The translations under genes were made by a program, and so were the position numbers. The notes beneath the pieces were generated by a model. That model made no database searches. It was not told where the DNA came from and was given only the letters and a program-made list of their open reading frames with translations. Below are positions 1-7,953 of a stretch of DNA of 64,000 nucleotides, in pieces. This DNA comes from SM23-32 sp964434535 (GTDB lineage Bacteria; Planctomycetota; Brocadiia; SM23-32): the NCBI GenBank assembly GCA_964434535.1, contig CAYSWA010000005.1, forward strand, positions 1 to 64,000, read 5' to 3'. Position 1 is the first letter of the stretch. Every line of letters begins with the position of its first letter.

Positions 1-1
1 C

Positions 2-142
2 GCGACCCCCCGGCCCGACCGCGCCCCCGCCGCCGCGCGCGGCATGGGCGTGCCGGGCCTCAGCTATGAGACCACGCCCCCGCCCGGAGGCGCCTCGCCC
101 CTCCCCCGCCAAACAGAAGGCGCCGACCCGCCGCCGTCCTGA
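2..142 (+). CDS. C-terminal end of an unidentified protein (partial)
   Basis: The reading frame that enters the window at base 2 stays open to a TGA at 140-142 and almost every third codon position is G or C, as in the real genes here. The visible 46 residues are rich in Pro, Ala and Gly and show no domain. It could be the low-complexity tail of an upstream gene or chance in a very GC-rich sequence; the part that would identify it lies outside the window. Confidence 0.3.
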   Translation, partial: ATPRPDRAPAAARGMGVPGLSYETTPPPGGASPLPRQTEGADPPPS

Positions 143-157
143 GCCCCGCTCCCCCAC

Positions 158-192
158 CGTCATCCTGAGCCCCGACGGGGCGAAGGACCTCC
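158..192. repeat. Intergenic hairpin element of the CGTCATCCTGAGC type
   Basis: The sequence reads CGTCATCCTGAG, then a perfect hairpin GCCCC-GAC-GGGGC (169-181), then GAAGGACCT. A degenerate relative of the left half (GTCATCTTGAGC) occurs at about 23415, after mreB. Short intergenic repeats beginning GTCATCCTGAGC are, from memory, frequent in many environmental bacterial genomes; function unknown. Only one full copy is present here. Confidence 0.35.
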
Positions 193-279
193 AGGTGCAA
201 CGCTCTCAGAACGGTGCCTTCGCCCTGTGCCGGGCACGTCGGCCACGCTGCGCCTCCAGCGGCCCTTCGGCAAATCGAC

Positions 280-308
280 TTGACAGGCCGAGCCCGCCCG
301 GCTATACT
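280..308 (+). promoter_or_regulatory. Sigma70-type promoter of the trp leader and trpS
   Basis: TTGACA at 280-285, a 17-base spacer and TATACT at 303-308 make a near-perfect housekeeping promoter. Transcription should begin near 314-316, only a few bases before the ATG of the leader peptide at 319, so the transcript would be leaderless or nearly so. Confidence 0.8.
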
Positions 309-318
309 CCCTGGCGTC

Positions 319-408
319 ATGGAACGCAATCCCGCCCATCCCGCAGCCCGCGCCGCGCGCTGGTGGCGCAACTGGCTCTGGCAAGCGCCGGAGCCTCGAG
401 GCGGGTAG
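319..408 (+). CDS. Trp-rich leader peptide of the trpS attenuator
   Basis: This 29-codon reading frame has four Trp codons out of seven at residues 15, 16, 19 and 21 (361-381; W-W-R-N-W-L-W), a density typical of the leader peptides that sense charged tRNA-Trp. It begins 3-5 bases after the predicted transcription start and has no Shine-Dalgarno sequence, so it is probably translated from a leaderless mRNA. It ends at a TAG (406-408) about 32 bases before a strong intrinsic terminator and 108 bases before trpS. A ribosome stalled on the Trp codons would cover the sequence to about 395 and prevent the CGCC/GGCG pairing (386-389 with 400-403), leaving 405-411 free to pair with the terminator's 5' arm. 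The peptide itself probably has no function beyond being translated. Confidence 0.75.
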   Translation: MERNPAHPAARAARWWRNWLWQAPEPRGG

Positions 409-450
409 GGTCTGTGCGTTTCTGACGCTACCGGAAACACAAAGCCCTGC
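405..450 (+). promoter_or_regulatory. Possible antiterminator pairing of the trpS attenuator
   Basis: GTAGGGT at 405-411, which overlaps the leader stop codon, can pair with GCCCTGC at 444-450 (five Watson-Crick and two G-U pairs). This would tie up bases 444-450 of the terminator's left arm. The alternative upstream hairpin pairs 386-389 with 400-403. Pairing was found by eye; no folding energies were computed. Confidence 0.45.
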
Positions 451-483
451 GGCCTGAGGCGAAGGCCGTGGGGCTTTCTTTTT
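441..483 (+). terminator. Intrinsic terminator (attenuator) before trpS
   Basis: The 5' arm 441-455 (AAAGCCCTGCGGCCT) pairs without a break with 463-477 (15 pairs, two of them G-U) around a 7-base loop, followed by TTTCTTTTT. It lies between the Trp-rich leader peptide and trpS, so transcription would stop here when tryptophanyl-tRNA is plentiful. Confidence 0.85.
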
Positions 484-516
484 CGACTGCACGAGCTCGG
501 CCCCCGGAGGCCGAAC

Positions 517-1518
517 ATGCACAAGATCATACTGACCGGCATCAAGCCGTCCGGACGCCCCCACGTGGCCAACTACGTGGGCATGATGAAGCCCGCCCTG
601 ACCATCATGCGCGAGCACCCGGACTGGACGTTCCTCTACTTCATCGCCGACTACCACGCCCTGACCGTGGTCAAGGACGCCGGGGAGTTCCGCCGGCTCT
701 GCCGCGAGACCGCCGCCGCCTGGCTGGCGATGGGCCTGGACCCGGGCAAGGCCGTCTTCTACCGCCAGAGCGACGTGCCCGAGGTCTTCGAGCTGAACTG
801 GCTGCTCGCCTGCGTCACGCCGAAGGGCCTGATGAACCGCGCCCACGCCTACAAGGCCGCCCTCGCCGAGAACCGCGCGCGCGACGCCCAGGACGACGAC
901 GCCGGCATCAACATGGGCCTCTACAACTACCCCGTGCTGATGGCCGCCGACATCCTGCTCTTCCAGAGCGACATCGTGCCCGTCGGGCAGGACCAGGTCC
1001 AGCACGTGGAGATCACGCGCGACGTCGCCGCCGCCTTCAACGCCGTCTACGGCGAGACGCTGAAGCTGCCCGTCCACCAGGTCAAGGAGTCCGTGGCGAC
1101 GATCCCCGGCCTGGACGGGCGCAAGATGAGCAAGAGCTACGGCAACACGATCCCGCTCTTCGTCCCGCGCGATGAGCTCAGGGAGCTGATCTTCCGCATA
1201 CAGACCGACTCGAGCCCGGCCGACGCGCCGAAGGACCCGCAGACCTCGCCGATCTTCCAGATCTACCGCGAGATTGCCCCGCCCGACCGCGCCAGAGCGC
1301 TGCGGACGCGCTACGAGCAAGGCATCGGCTGGGCCGAAGCGAAGGAGGAGCTCTTCCGTGCGCTCGACGCACTGCTAAAGGTGCCCCGCGGGATCTACGA
1401 GGAACTGATGGCGGACCCGGAACGGGTGGAGCGGCTGCTGGCCCAGGGAGCCGAGCGGGCCCGGGCCATGGCCGGACCCGTGCTGGAGCGCGTGCGCCGG
1501 ACGGTGGGACGAGGGTGA
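517..1518 (+). CDS. trpS: Tryptophan--tRNA ligase
   Basis: Class I aminoacyl-tRNA synthetase that charges tRNA-Trp in the cytoplasm. The 333-residue length is normal for bacterial TrpS. The ATP-binding HIGH-like segment is at residues 13-19 (GRPHVAN), the KMSKS loop is intact at 203-207, and the dimer-type active-site region (around 129-148, YNYPVLMAADIL) is present. The start has a purine-rich GGAGG five to seven bases upstream. It is the first gene after the Trp leader peptide and terminator, so its expression should respond to charged tRNA-Trp. The next plus-strand gene is trpE, separated by a small minus-strand gene, so the two trp genes are neighbours but probably not one simple operon. 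Confidence 0.97.
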   Translation: MHKIILTGIKPSGRPHVANYVGMMKPALTIMREHPDWTFLYFIADYHALTVVKDAGEFRRLCRETAAAWLAMGLDPGKAVFYRQSDVPEVFELNWLLACVTPKGLMNRAHAYKAALAENRARDAQDDDAGINMGLYNYPVLMAADILLFQSDIVPVGQDQVQHVEITRDVAAAFNAVYGETLKLPVHQVKESVATIPGLDGRKMSKSYGNTIPLFVPRDELRELIFRIQTDSSPADAPKDPQTSPIFQIYREIAPPDRARALRTRYEQGIGWAEAKEELFRALDALLKVPRGIYEELMADPERVERLLAQGAERARAMAGPVLERVRRTVGRG

Positions 1519-1524
1519 GGCGCC

Positions 1525-1818
1525 CTACTGCCCGTCCATGCTCGGCAGCGCCACGTCCTCCTCGGCGGCGGGCCTGGCGGCCTTGAGCCGCGAGAGCCCC
1601 GTGGCGGCGACCAGCGCCGTGCTGGCCAGCAGGACGATGGCGCCGACCACGGCCGTGCCGTAGGCCAGGCCGTGCTGGGTGTTGGCGAGGAACTGATCGA
1701 CCGAAACGATGCCCTCGGACATGACCTTCACCACGCACCGGTCGATGTGCATCACGTAGCACAGAGGGACGACCATGCAGACGGCCCCGGTGATCATGCC
1801 CACGATGTATGCAGCCAT
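1525..1818 (-). CDS. Small two-TM membrane protein of unknown function
   Basis: The 97-residue product has two clear hydrophobic helices, at about 3-24 and 54-75, joined by a polar loop of 30 residues, and a short acidic tail. I chose the ATG at 1818 because GGAGGG lies five bases upstream; a longer frame to 1887 adds a Cys-rich stretch that looks non-coding. A promoter of its own is visible at 1871-1899. It ends 6 bases from the end of trpS, tail to tail. I do not recognise the family; the two-TM layout resembles many small uncharacterised inner-membrane proteins. Confidence 0.65.
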   Translation of the reverse strand: MAAYIVGMITGAVCMVVPLCYVMHIDRCVVKVMSEGIVSVDQFLANTQHGLAYGTAVVGAIVLLASTALVAATGLSRLKAARPAAEEDVALPSMDGQ

Positions 1819-1870
1819 GGAACCCTCCAACGACGACGGGAAGAAGTGTCCTGAACAGCCCTTACACCGG

Positions 1871-1899
1871 ATTCTACGCACAGGCAACTAAGCATGCAA
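1871..1899 (-). promoter_or_regulatory. Promoter of the small membrane protein gene
   Basis: On the minus strand TTGCAT (1894-1899), 17-base spacer, TAGAAT (1871-1876). It faces the gene starting at 1818 and lies in the gap before trpE. Confidence 0.6.
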
Positions 1900-1942
1900 G
1901 GGGACGCCGCGGGGGCGCCCCTCAGCGAAGGAGCGCAAGACC

Positions 1943-3442
1943 ATGGCCCACCGCTACTACCCCGGCTTCGACGAGTTCCGCCGCATCTGCCGCAAGGGGA
2001 ACGTCGTCCCGGTCTACCGCCAGCTCATGGCGGACACGGTCACGCCGGTGCTCGCCTTCCAGCGCATCGGCGGGGGCGAGCACGCCTTCCTGCTGGAGAG
2101 CGCGAGCGGCTCCGAGGAGAAGGACCGCTACTCCTTCGTCGGCGCGGCGCCGTTCGCCACCTTCCGGTGCAGCGGCCACGAGGTGACCGTCAACGAGGAC
2201 GGCGGCACGCGCACCTGGACGGCCGCCAATCCCCTGGAGGCCTTCCAGGCATACCTGGGCAAGTTCAGCTTCGTGCCCGTGCCCGGCCTGCCGCCCTTCG
2301 TCTGCGGCGCGGTCGGCTACATGGCCTACGACGTGGTGCGCTACGTGGAGCACCTGCCCGAGTGCCCCGAGGACGACCGCGGCCTGCCGGACATCTGCTT
2401 CATGTTCGTCAACGAGGTGCTCGTCTTCGACCGGTTCAACAAGACGCTCAAGGTCGTCTGCGGCACCCGCACCGAGGGCATGACGCCCGAGGACGCCTAC
2501 CGCATGGCCACCGGGCGGATCGACGCCATGGTGGAGCGGCTGCGGGGCACGGCGACGGCGCTGAGCGACGACATCGAGCCGGCCGGCGAGATCACCCGCC
2601 GCTACGAGTCGAACTTCCGCCGCGAGGACTACCTGAAGGCCGTCCAGAAGTGCAAGGAATACATCCGCGCCGGCGACATCTTCCAGGTCGTCCCCTCCCA
2701 GCGGCTCAGCACCCGGACCTGCGCCGCGCCGTTCAACATCTACCGCGCCCTGCGGGTGATCAACCCCTCGCCCTACATGTTCTACCTTAAGTTCGGCGAC
2801 CTCTGCCTGGCCGGCTCCTCGCCGGAGGTGATGGTGCGCGTCGACGAGCGGCGCGTCACCGTCCGCCCCATCGCCGGCACACGCCCCCGCGGACGCGACG
2901 AGGAGGAGGACGCCGCCCTGGAGCAGGAGCTGCTCGCCGACCCCAAGGAGCGCGCCGAGCACATCATGCTGGTCGACCTGGGCCGCAACGACGTGGGCCG
3001 CGTCTCCAGGTACGGCACCGTGAACCTGGACGAGGTGATGGTCATCGAGAAGTACTCCCACGTGATGCACATCGTCTCGAACGTGAGCGGCGAGTTGCGC
3101 GAGGGGACCGACGCCCTCGACGCGCTGAAGGCGTGCATCCCCGCCGGCACGCTGAGCGGCGCGCCGAAGGTGCGCGCCATGGAGATCATCGACGAGATCG
3201 AACCGACCAGGCGGGGGCCCTACGGCGGCGCCGTCGGCTACTTCGACTTCAGCGGCAACATGGACACCTGCATCGCCATCCGCACCATCGTCTTCGACGG
3301 GCAGGCCGCCTACGTCCAGGCCGGCGGCGGGGTGGTCGCCGACAGCGTCCCCGAGCGGGAGTACGAAGAGACGCTCAACAAGGCGAAGGCGCTGCTGCGC
3401 GCCATCCAGGTCGCCGAGCAGATGACGCCCTCAGAGCAGTAG
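1943..3442 (+). CDS. trpE: Anthranilate synthase component I
   Basis: Converts chorismate to anthranilate, the first step of tryptophan synthesis, using ammonia supplied by a TrpG glutaminase subunit. The 499-residue chain has the N-terminal domain with the LLES motif (about residues 49-52) that binds feedback-inhibiting tryptophan, then the chorismate-utilising domain with the signatures PIAGTRPRG, the HIVSNV stretch and GGGVVADSVPEREYEET near the C-terminus. The start has GAAGGAG nine bases upstream. No trpG follows; instead birA runs into it tail to tail with a 12-base overlap, so the partner subunit must be encoded elsewhere. I see no attenuator directly before trpE. It could also serve as the aminodeoxychorismate synthase PabB, but the LLES motif favours TrpE. 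Confidence 0.95.
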   Translation: MAHRYYPGFDEFRRICRKGNVVPVYRQLMADTVTPVLAFQRIGGGEHAFLLESASGSEEKDRYSFVGAAPFATFRCSGHEVTVNEDGGTRTWTAANPLEAFQAYLGKFSFVPVPGLPPFVCGAVGYMAYDVVRYVEHLPECPEDDRGLPDICFMFVNEVLVFDRFNKTLKVVCGTRTEGMTPEDAYRMATGRIDAMVERLRGTATALSDDIEPAGEITRRYESNFRREDYLKAVQKCKEYIRAGDIFQVVPSQRLSTRTCAAPFNIYRALRVINPSPYMFYLKFGDLCLAGSSPEVMVRVDERRVTVRPIAGTRPRGRDEEEDAALEQELLADPKERAEHIMLVDLGRNDVGRVSRYGTVNLDEVMVIEKYSHVMHIVSNVSGELREGTDALDALKACIPAGTLSGAPKVRAMEIIDEIEPTRRGPYGGAVGYFDFSGNMDTCIAIRTIVFDGQAAYVQAGGGVVADSVPEREYEETLNKAKALLRAIQVAEQMTPSEQ

Positions 3443-4243
3443 CCGCGTGCGCCGCTCGGAGAGGAAGACCTGCCGCCGCCCGGCGGTCTGGAGGATCAGC
3501 TCCCCCGTGCTGCGGATGCCTGTCACCGTGCCGCTGAGGATCGTCCCGTCCACGCTCGCCCTCACCTGCCGGCCCAGCAGGCAGCTGCGCCGCCGCCAGC
3601 GGGCCAGGACGTGCTCGTGCTGGCCCATGGCCAGGCGCCGGTACCATCCGCTCAGCTCGCGCAGCAGCACACGGCAGACGGCGGCCCGGTCGAGCTCCCC
3701 GCCGCGCGCCACCCGCATCGAAGTGGCCGGCGGCGAAACCTCCTGCGGCAGCTCCTCGGCCGTCTGGTTCACGTTCAGGCCGATCCCGAGCACGTGGGCG
3801 GGGGCGGCGTCGCCCCGGGGCACGGCCTCCACCAGCACGCCGCCGAGCTTCCGCACGCGCGGTGGCCCCGCGCCGGGCCGGGCGATCACCACGTCGTTGG
3901 GCCACTTGATGCCCGCCGCCACGCCGAAGTGCGCCACGGCCTCCGCCCCCGCCACCGCGCCCATGATGCCGAGCAGGCGCTGGTCCTCGCTGGCCAGGTT
4001 CACCCGCAGCACGGCGCTGAGCAGCAGCCCCCTGCCCGGCGGGCAATGCCACTCGCCCTCCCGCCCTCGGCCCGCCGCCTGGGCCTCCGCCAGCACGACG
4101 TAGCCGTCCGGCGCCCCCTCCAGCAGGCGCCGGCGCGCCACGTCCATCGTCGATTCGACCTCGGCGAGCACCTCGCCCGCCCCGCCGATCAGGGCGGCGG
4201 GGTCGTCGGGGGCGAAGACGGCTGCCGGATCGAGCAGCTTCAT
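3431..4243 (-). CDS. birA: Biotin--[acetyl-CoA-carboxylase] ligase
   Basis: Attaches biotin to the carrier protein of biotin-dependent carboxylases through biotinyl-AMP. The 270-residue chain has the ATP/biotin loop GRGREGEWHCPPG, the KWPNDV motif near the middle and a small C-terminal SH3-like domain. There is no N-terminal helix-turn-helix, so this is a ligase without the repressor function of E. coli BirA. The ATG at 4243 forms an ATGA overlap with the stop of the 60-codon gene upstream, which suggests translational coupling; a longer frame adds only a Pro/Gly-rich stretch. Probably transcribed with ftsK. Confidence 0.93.
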   Translation of the reverse strand: MKLLDPAAVFAPDDPAALIGGAGEVLAEVESTMDVARRRLLEGAPDGYVVLAEAQAAGRGREGEWHCPPGRGLLLSAVLRVNLASEDQRLLGIMGAVAGAEAVAHFGVAAGIKWPNDVVIARPGAGPPRVRKLGGVLVEAVPRGDAAPAHVLGIGLNVNQTAEELPQEVSPPATSMRVARGGELDRAAVCRVLLRELSGWYRRLAMGQHEHVLARWRRRSCLLGRQVRASVDGTILSGTVTGIRSTGELILQTAGRRQVFLSERRTRLLL

Positions 4244-4422
4244 GGGCGCCCCCGTGGGGCCAGGCGGTCGATCAGGCCCCTGCAGACCAGCAGGCGCGTG
4301 AGCCACTGCCCGGCCAGCTCCTCCCGCAGCACGAAGCCCGACGGGGCGCTCGTCGCGTAGAGCGCCTGCGCCGCGGGCCCGAGGGCAACGCGCGGGCGCG
4401 GGGCGCAGCTGCGTTCGGGCAT
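4240..4422 (-). CDS. Small protein coupled to birA, function unknown
   Basis: A 60-codon frame fits between ftsK (34 bases upstream) and birA, sharing an ATGA with the birA start. Nearly all third codon positions are G or C, as in the neighbouring genes, and the C-terminal half is a plausible helix (RREELAGQWLTRLLVCRGLI region). No domain is recognised. It may simply exist to couple birA translation to ftsK, or be a small cytoplasmic protein; chance opening in GC-rich DNA cannot be excluded. Confidence 0.45.
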   Translation of the reverse strand: MPERSCAPRPRVALGPAAQALYATSAPSGFVLREELAGQWLTRLLVCRGLIDRLAPRGRP

Positions 4423-4456
4423 GGGGTCTCGGGGCTGTCCGCGTAGAGGGGCGGGC

Positions 4457-6784
4457 TCAGGAGGCCCCGGCGTGGGCGCTTTCCCACTCCTGGAGCGACA
4501 TGAGCACCCGGCGGGCCTGGCTGCCGCGATACGGGCCGACGATGCCCGCCTCCGCCATCATATCAATAAGCCGCGCCGCGCGCGAGTAGCCGACGCTGAG
4601 CCGACGCTGCAGCAGCGAGACCGAGCCGCGCTGGGTCTCCAGCACCACGCGCACGGCGTCCTCGAAGAGCTCGTCCTCGTGGTCCGGCCCCTCCTGCTGG
4701 GCGTGGTATTCGCGGATCTCGGCGTGGAACTGCGGGCCGCCCTGCTCCTCCAGGAAACCGACGACGCGCGAGATCTCGCCTTCGTCCACGTAAGAGCCCT
4801 GGGCCCGCACCAGCCGCGAGGTGCCCGGCGGCAGCAGCAGCATGTCGCCCCGGCCCAGCAGCAGGTCGGCCCCGTTGCGGTCGAGGATGATGCGGCTGTC
4901 GACCTTCGAGGAGACCTGGAAGGCGATCCGCGCGGGCAGGTTCGACTTGATCAGGCCCGTGATCACGTTCATCGACGGCCTCTGCGTGGCGCAGATCAGG
5001 TGGATGCCGACGGCGCGGGCCTTCTGCGAGAGCCGGATCACGCTCGCCTCCACCTCCTTGGCGGCGACCATCATCAGCTCGCCGAACTCGTCGACGATGA
5101 TCACGATGTGCGGCATGTGGAAGGGCACGTCGTCGATGACGGCCTCGCCCTCGGGGTCGAGCCGGCGGCAGATCTCCTCCTCGCCGAGCTCGTTGTAGCC
5201 GGACAGGTCGCGCACGCCGACGCTGGAGAGCAGCGAGTAGCGCTCGTCCATCTTCTTGCAGGCCCACTTCAGCACGGAGGCCGCCTTCTTCATGTCGCTC
5301 AGCACGGGGCAGATCAGGTGGGGCAGGCTTGCGTAGTGGCTGAACTCCACCGACTTCGGGTCGACCAGCAGGAGCTGCACCTCGTCCGGGGTGCGGGTCA
5401 TCAGGATGCTGATGATCATGGCATTGATGGAGACCGACTTGCCCGAGCCGGTCGCCCCGGCCACCAGCAGGTGGGGGCAGCGCGCCAGGTCCAGCAGCAG
5501 GGCTCCGCCGGCCGCGTCGCGCCCCAGGAACAGGGGGATGGCCATCTTGGCCGCCTTCTGGCCGCCCTCCTCCATCAGCTCGCGGATGCCCACCACCTCC
5601 CGCTCGGTGTTCGGCACCTCGATGCCGACGGTGTTCTTGCCCGGAAGCGGCGCGACGATGCGCACGTTCGGCGCCTTCAGCGCGATGGCCAGGTCGTCGC
5701 TGAGCGATTCCACCTTCGAGACCTTGGTCCCCGGCGCCAGGGACAGCTCGTACATCGTGATCACCGGCCCCCGCTGCACCCGCACCACGCGCGCCTCGAC
5801 GCGGAACTCGCCCAGCGTCTGCTCCAGCAGCCGCCCCTTGGCGCGTATCTCGGCCTCATCCTCGCCCGGCGAGTTCGCCACCTCCTCCTCCAGCAGGCGG
5901 ACCGGTGGCAGCTCGTAGTCGTCGGCGGAGAACGGCCCGGTCCGCTCGAAAAGCTCCAGCCCCTCCTCGTCATCGTCCCCCGCGCCGTACTGGGCCGCGC
6001 GCGATTCGCGGGTCACCACCTCGAGCTCGGGCGGCTCTGCATCGGCCCGCTCCGGCTCCGGCGCGGGCAACTCCTCCTCCGGCTCGGGATCGAGCAGCCG
6101 CGCCGGACGGAGCACCTCGGCCGCTGTCTCCCCCAGCTCCGCCTCCCACCGGGCGGCGGCCGCCTTCTCGGCGCGGCGTTCGGCCCGCCGCTCGCGTCGG
6201 CTGCGCACGACGCCGCCCGCCCACGACCAGCAGCGCGCGGCCCGCTCGGCCGCCCAGCGCCGGGCGGCCGCCAGCTCCGCGCCGGCGGCGCAGAGCGCCC
6301 CCACGCAGAGGGCGAAGACGACCAGGATGAACGTGCCGGTCGGCCCGGCCGCGCTGTAGAGCTGCCCGGCCAGCAGGATGCCCAGCACGCCGCCGCCGAG
6401 GCCCGGCTCGGCGGCGTAGGCCCCGGCCGCACCGGCCGGGCTCGTCTTCATCATCGCCAGCCCCACCAGGAGCGCCGCCTCGAAGAGTGCCAGCCCGCCC
6501 ACCCGCATGGCCGGCCCCTCCACCCGGAGCCGCAGGGCCACCACGAAACCCGCCGCCGTCACGACAAGCGCCACCAGGTAGGCCGTCCAGCCGAGCAGGA
6601 CCAGCGCGTAGGCGCTGGCGTAGGCGCCGGCCGCCCCGCAGGCGTTCCCGTGCGTCGCCCGGGCCGCGTAATCGGGGAACGGCCCCTCAGTCGGGTCGTG
6701 CGTGGCCAGGCTGATCAGCAGGAACGCGCCGAGCGCCACGAGAAGCAACCCGATCACGGTCCGGATGCGGCCCTTGCCGCCCAT
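4457..6784 (-). CDS. ftsK: DNA translocase FtsK/SpoIIIE
   Basis: Membrane-anchored hexameric DNA pump that clears and resolves chromosome ends at the division septum. The 775-residue chain has four N-terminal TM helices (about 9-31, 55-85, 90-110, 130-170), a charged Pro/Glu-rich linker, then the motor: Walker A GATGSGKS near residue 440 and Walker B VIIVDEFGEL near 563. The last 60 residues form the winged-helix gamma domain that reads KOPS/SRS sites (YSRAARLIDMMAEAGIVG). I start at the ATG at 6784 with GGGAAGG upstream; the frame is open much further but that extension is antisense to the next gene. It leads an operon with a small gene and birA. Confidence 0.96.
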   Translation of the reverse strand: MGGKGRIRTVIGLLLVALGAFLLISLATHDPTEGPFPDYAARATHGNACGAAGAYASAYALVLLGWTAYLVALVVTAAGFVVALRLRVEGPAMRVGGLALFEAALLVGLAMMKTSPAGAAGAYAAEPGLGGGVLGILLAGQLYSAAGPTGTFILVVFALCVGALCAAGAELAAARRWAAERAARCWSWAGGVVRSRRERRAERRAEKAAAARWEAELGETAAEVLRPARLLDPEPEEELPAPEPERADAEPPELEVVTRESRAAQYGAGDDDEEGLELFERTGPFSADDYELPPVRLLEEEVANSPGEDEAEIRAKGRLLEQTLGEFRVEARVVRVQRGPVITMYELSLAPGTKVSKVESLSDDLAIALKAPNVRIVAPLPGKNTVGIEVPNTEREVVGIRELMEEGGQKAAKMAIPLFLGRDAAGGALLLDLARCPHLLVAGATGSGKSVSINAMIISILMTRTPDEVQLLLVDPKSVEFSHYASLPHLICPVLSDMKKAASVLKWACKKMDERYSLLSSVGVRDLSGYNELGEEEICRRLDPEGEAVIDDVPFHMPHIVIIVDEFGELMMVAAKEVEASVIRLSQKARAVGIHLICATQRPSMNVITGLIKSNLPARIAFQVSSKVDSRIILDRNGADLLLGRGDMLLLPPGTSRLVRAQGSYVDEGEISRVVGFLEEQGGPQFHAEIREYHAQQEGPDHEDELFEDAVRVVLETQRGSVSLLQRRLSVGYSRAARLIDMMAEAGIVGPYRGSQARRVLMSLQEWESAHAGAS

Positions 6785-6829
6785 GGGCACCTTCCCTCGC
6801 GTTGACGCAATATCCCCGCGTTGGCGTCC

Positions 6830-6859
6830 ATTGTACGTAACCCCGCAGGGCGAAAGCAA
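6830..6859 (-). promoter_or_regulatory. Candidate ftsK promoter
   Basis: On the minus strand TTGCTT (6854-6859), 18-base spacer, TACAAT (6830-6835), about 45 bases before the ftsK start. The -35 box is imperfect. Confidence 0.45.
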
Positions 6860-6988
6860 AACGTGTCGCGGCCCGGCAGGGCCTCCGGCCCCGGCGGGAT
6901 ACAGTCCCCGGTTTCGGCTCCGGGGGCGTAGATGGGACGCCCACGACGCAGCGTGGCGCTCCAGTAAACCCCGCGGCGGCGCCTCTCG

Positions 6989-7017
6989 TTGACAGGCCGG
7001 CCGATTCGTGCTAAGAC
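6989..7017 (+). promoter_or_regulatory. Promoter of the GyrI-like gene
   Basis: TTGACA at 6989-6994, 17-base spacer, TAAGAC at 7012-7017; a perfect -35 with a weak -10. It lies about 60 bases before the start at 7079. Confidence 0.55.
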
Positions 7018-7078
7018 AGCCCCTTCCGAATGCGGCGCGGACGCGCCGTCGGACCCCCGAACTGCCCAGGAGACACCC

Positions 7079-7549
7079 ATGGCGGACGTGCAGATCAAGG
7101 AGGTGCGGCCCATGACCGCTCTGAGCCACTCCTTCACAGGACCCTACGAGCAGAGCCCGGACAAGCTGGCCTACCTGATGTCGTGGCTGCTTCGCGACGG
7201 CCATCCCTATTCCGACACGCCGCGCGCCCTCTTCTACGACGACCCGGCGAAGGTGGCCCCCGACGCCCTCCGCGCCGAGGTCGTCCTGCCCATCGAGGAG
7301 GAGTGCGAGGGCGGCGACGACATCGAGCGCAAGTCCCTGCCCGGCGGTCTTTTCGCCTGCGCCATCCACGAAGGCCCCTACGAGACCGTCCGCCGCACGT
7401 ACCAGGAGATCTTCGACTGGATCGCAGAGAGCGAATACGCGTACCTCGATGGCGAGCCGGTCCGGGAGATCTACCTGACCATGTACGGGCAGGTGGACGA
7501 CCCGGAGGAGTTCGTCACCGAGGTCCAGGTGCCGGTGCAGGAAGTCTGA
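7079..7549 (+). CDS. GyrI-like small-molecule-binding domain protein
   Basis: The 156-residue chain consists of one GyrI-like (AraC effector-binding, SOUL-type) domain: a strand-rich start with VRPMTALSHSFTGPYEQ, a middle with the paired motif AIHEGPYETVRRTYQEIFDWI, and the ending EIYLTMYGQVDDPEEFVTE that is common in this family. Such domains bind hydrophobic or cationic small molecules, alone or as part of a regulator; here there is no DNA-binding part. AGGAG lies upstream of the ATG at 7079. A cupin gene follows 14 bases downstream, so the two are probably co-transcribed. The ligand cannot be told from sequence. Confidence 0.8.
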   Translation: MADVQIKEVRPMTALSHSFTGPYEQSPDKLAYLMSWLLRDGHPYSDTPRALFYDDPAKVAPDALRAEVVLPIEEECEGGDDIERKSLPGGLFACAIHEGPYETVRRTYQEIFDWIAESEYAYLDGEPVREIYLTMYGQVDDPEEFVTEVQVPVQEV

Positions 7550-7563
7550 ACGGGAGGCGAGCC

Positions 7564-7917
7564 ATGTGCGAGTGCTGCGGCGAACACGAAGCGCAGGAGC
7601 CCCTGAAGGCGGCCGTGCCCCACGCGGTGGCCCGGCTGGTCGACTACGCCAAAGACTCCATCGTGAGCCGCACGATCGTGGACAAGCCGCAGGGCACGCT
7701 CACCGCCTTCGCCTTCGACGCCGGCCAGGGCCTCAGCGAGCACACGACGCCCTTCGACGCCTACGTGATCGGGCTGGACGGGCGGGCGGAGCTGACCGTC
7801 GGGGGCGAGCAGGTCGAGGTCGGCGCCGGCGAGCTGGTGCTGATGCCGGCCGACGTGCCCCACGCCGTCCGCGCCGTCGAGCGCTTCAAGATGCTGCTGG
7901 TGATGATCCAGGATTGA
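7564..7917 (+). CDS. Cupin-2 domain protein with N-terminal CECC motif
   Basis: The 117-residue product has a short N-terminus with CECC at residues 2-5, then a single cupin-2 barrel: the first metal motif is degenerate (EHTTPFDAYVIGLDG) and the second reads GELVLMPADVPHAV. Small stand-alone cupins bind a metal and act as isomerases, dioxygenases or sensors; the exact role is unknown. GGGAGG precedes the ATG. It follows the GyrI-like gene with a short gap and converges with the zf-TFIIB gene of the next operon. Confidence 0.8.
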   Translation: MCECCGEHEAQEPLKAAVPHAVARLVDYAKDSIVSRTIVDKPQGTLTAFAFDAGQGLSEHTTPFDAYVIGLDGRAELTVGGEQVEVGAGELVLMPADVPHAVRAVERFKMLLVMIQD

Positions 7918-7953
7918 GCGGCGGCCTCCCGGCACCGCTGCCGCCAAGCATTG

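Noticed and set aside
4421..6805. 794-codon open frame on the plus strand
   Set aside because: It is the antisense shadow of ftsK. The product is Gly/Arg/His/Leu low-complexity text without domains, while the opposite frame gives complete FtsK.
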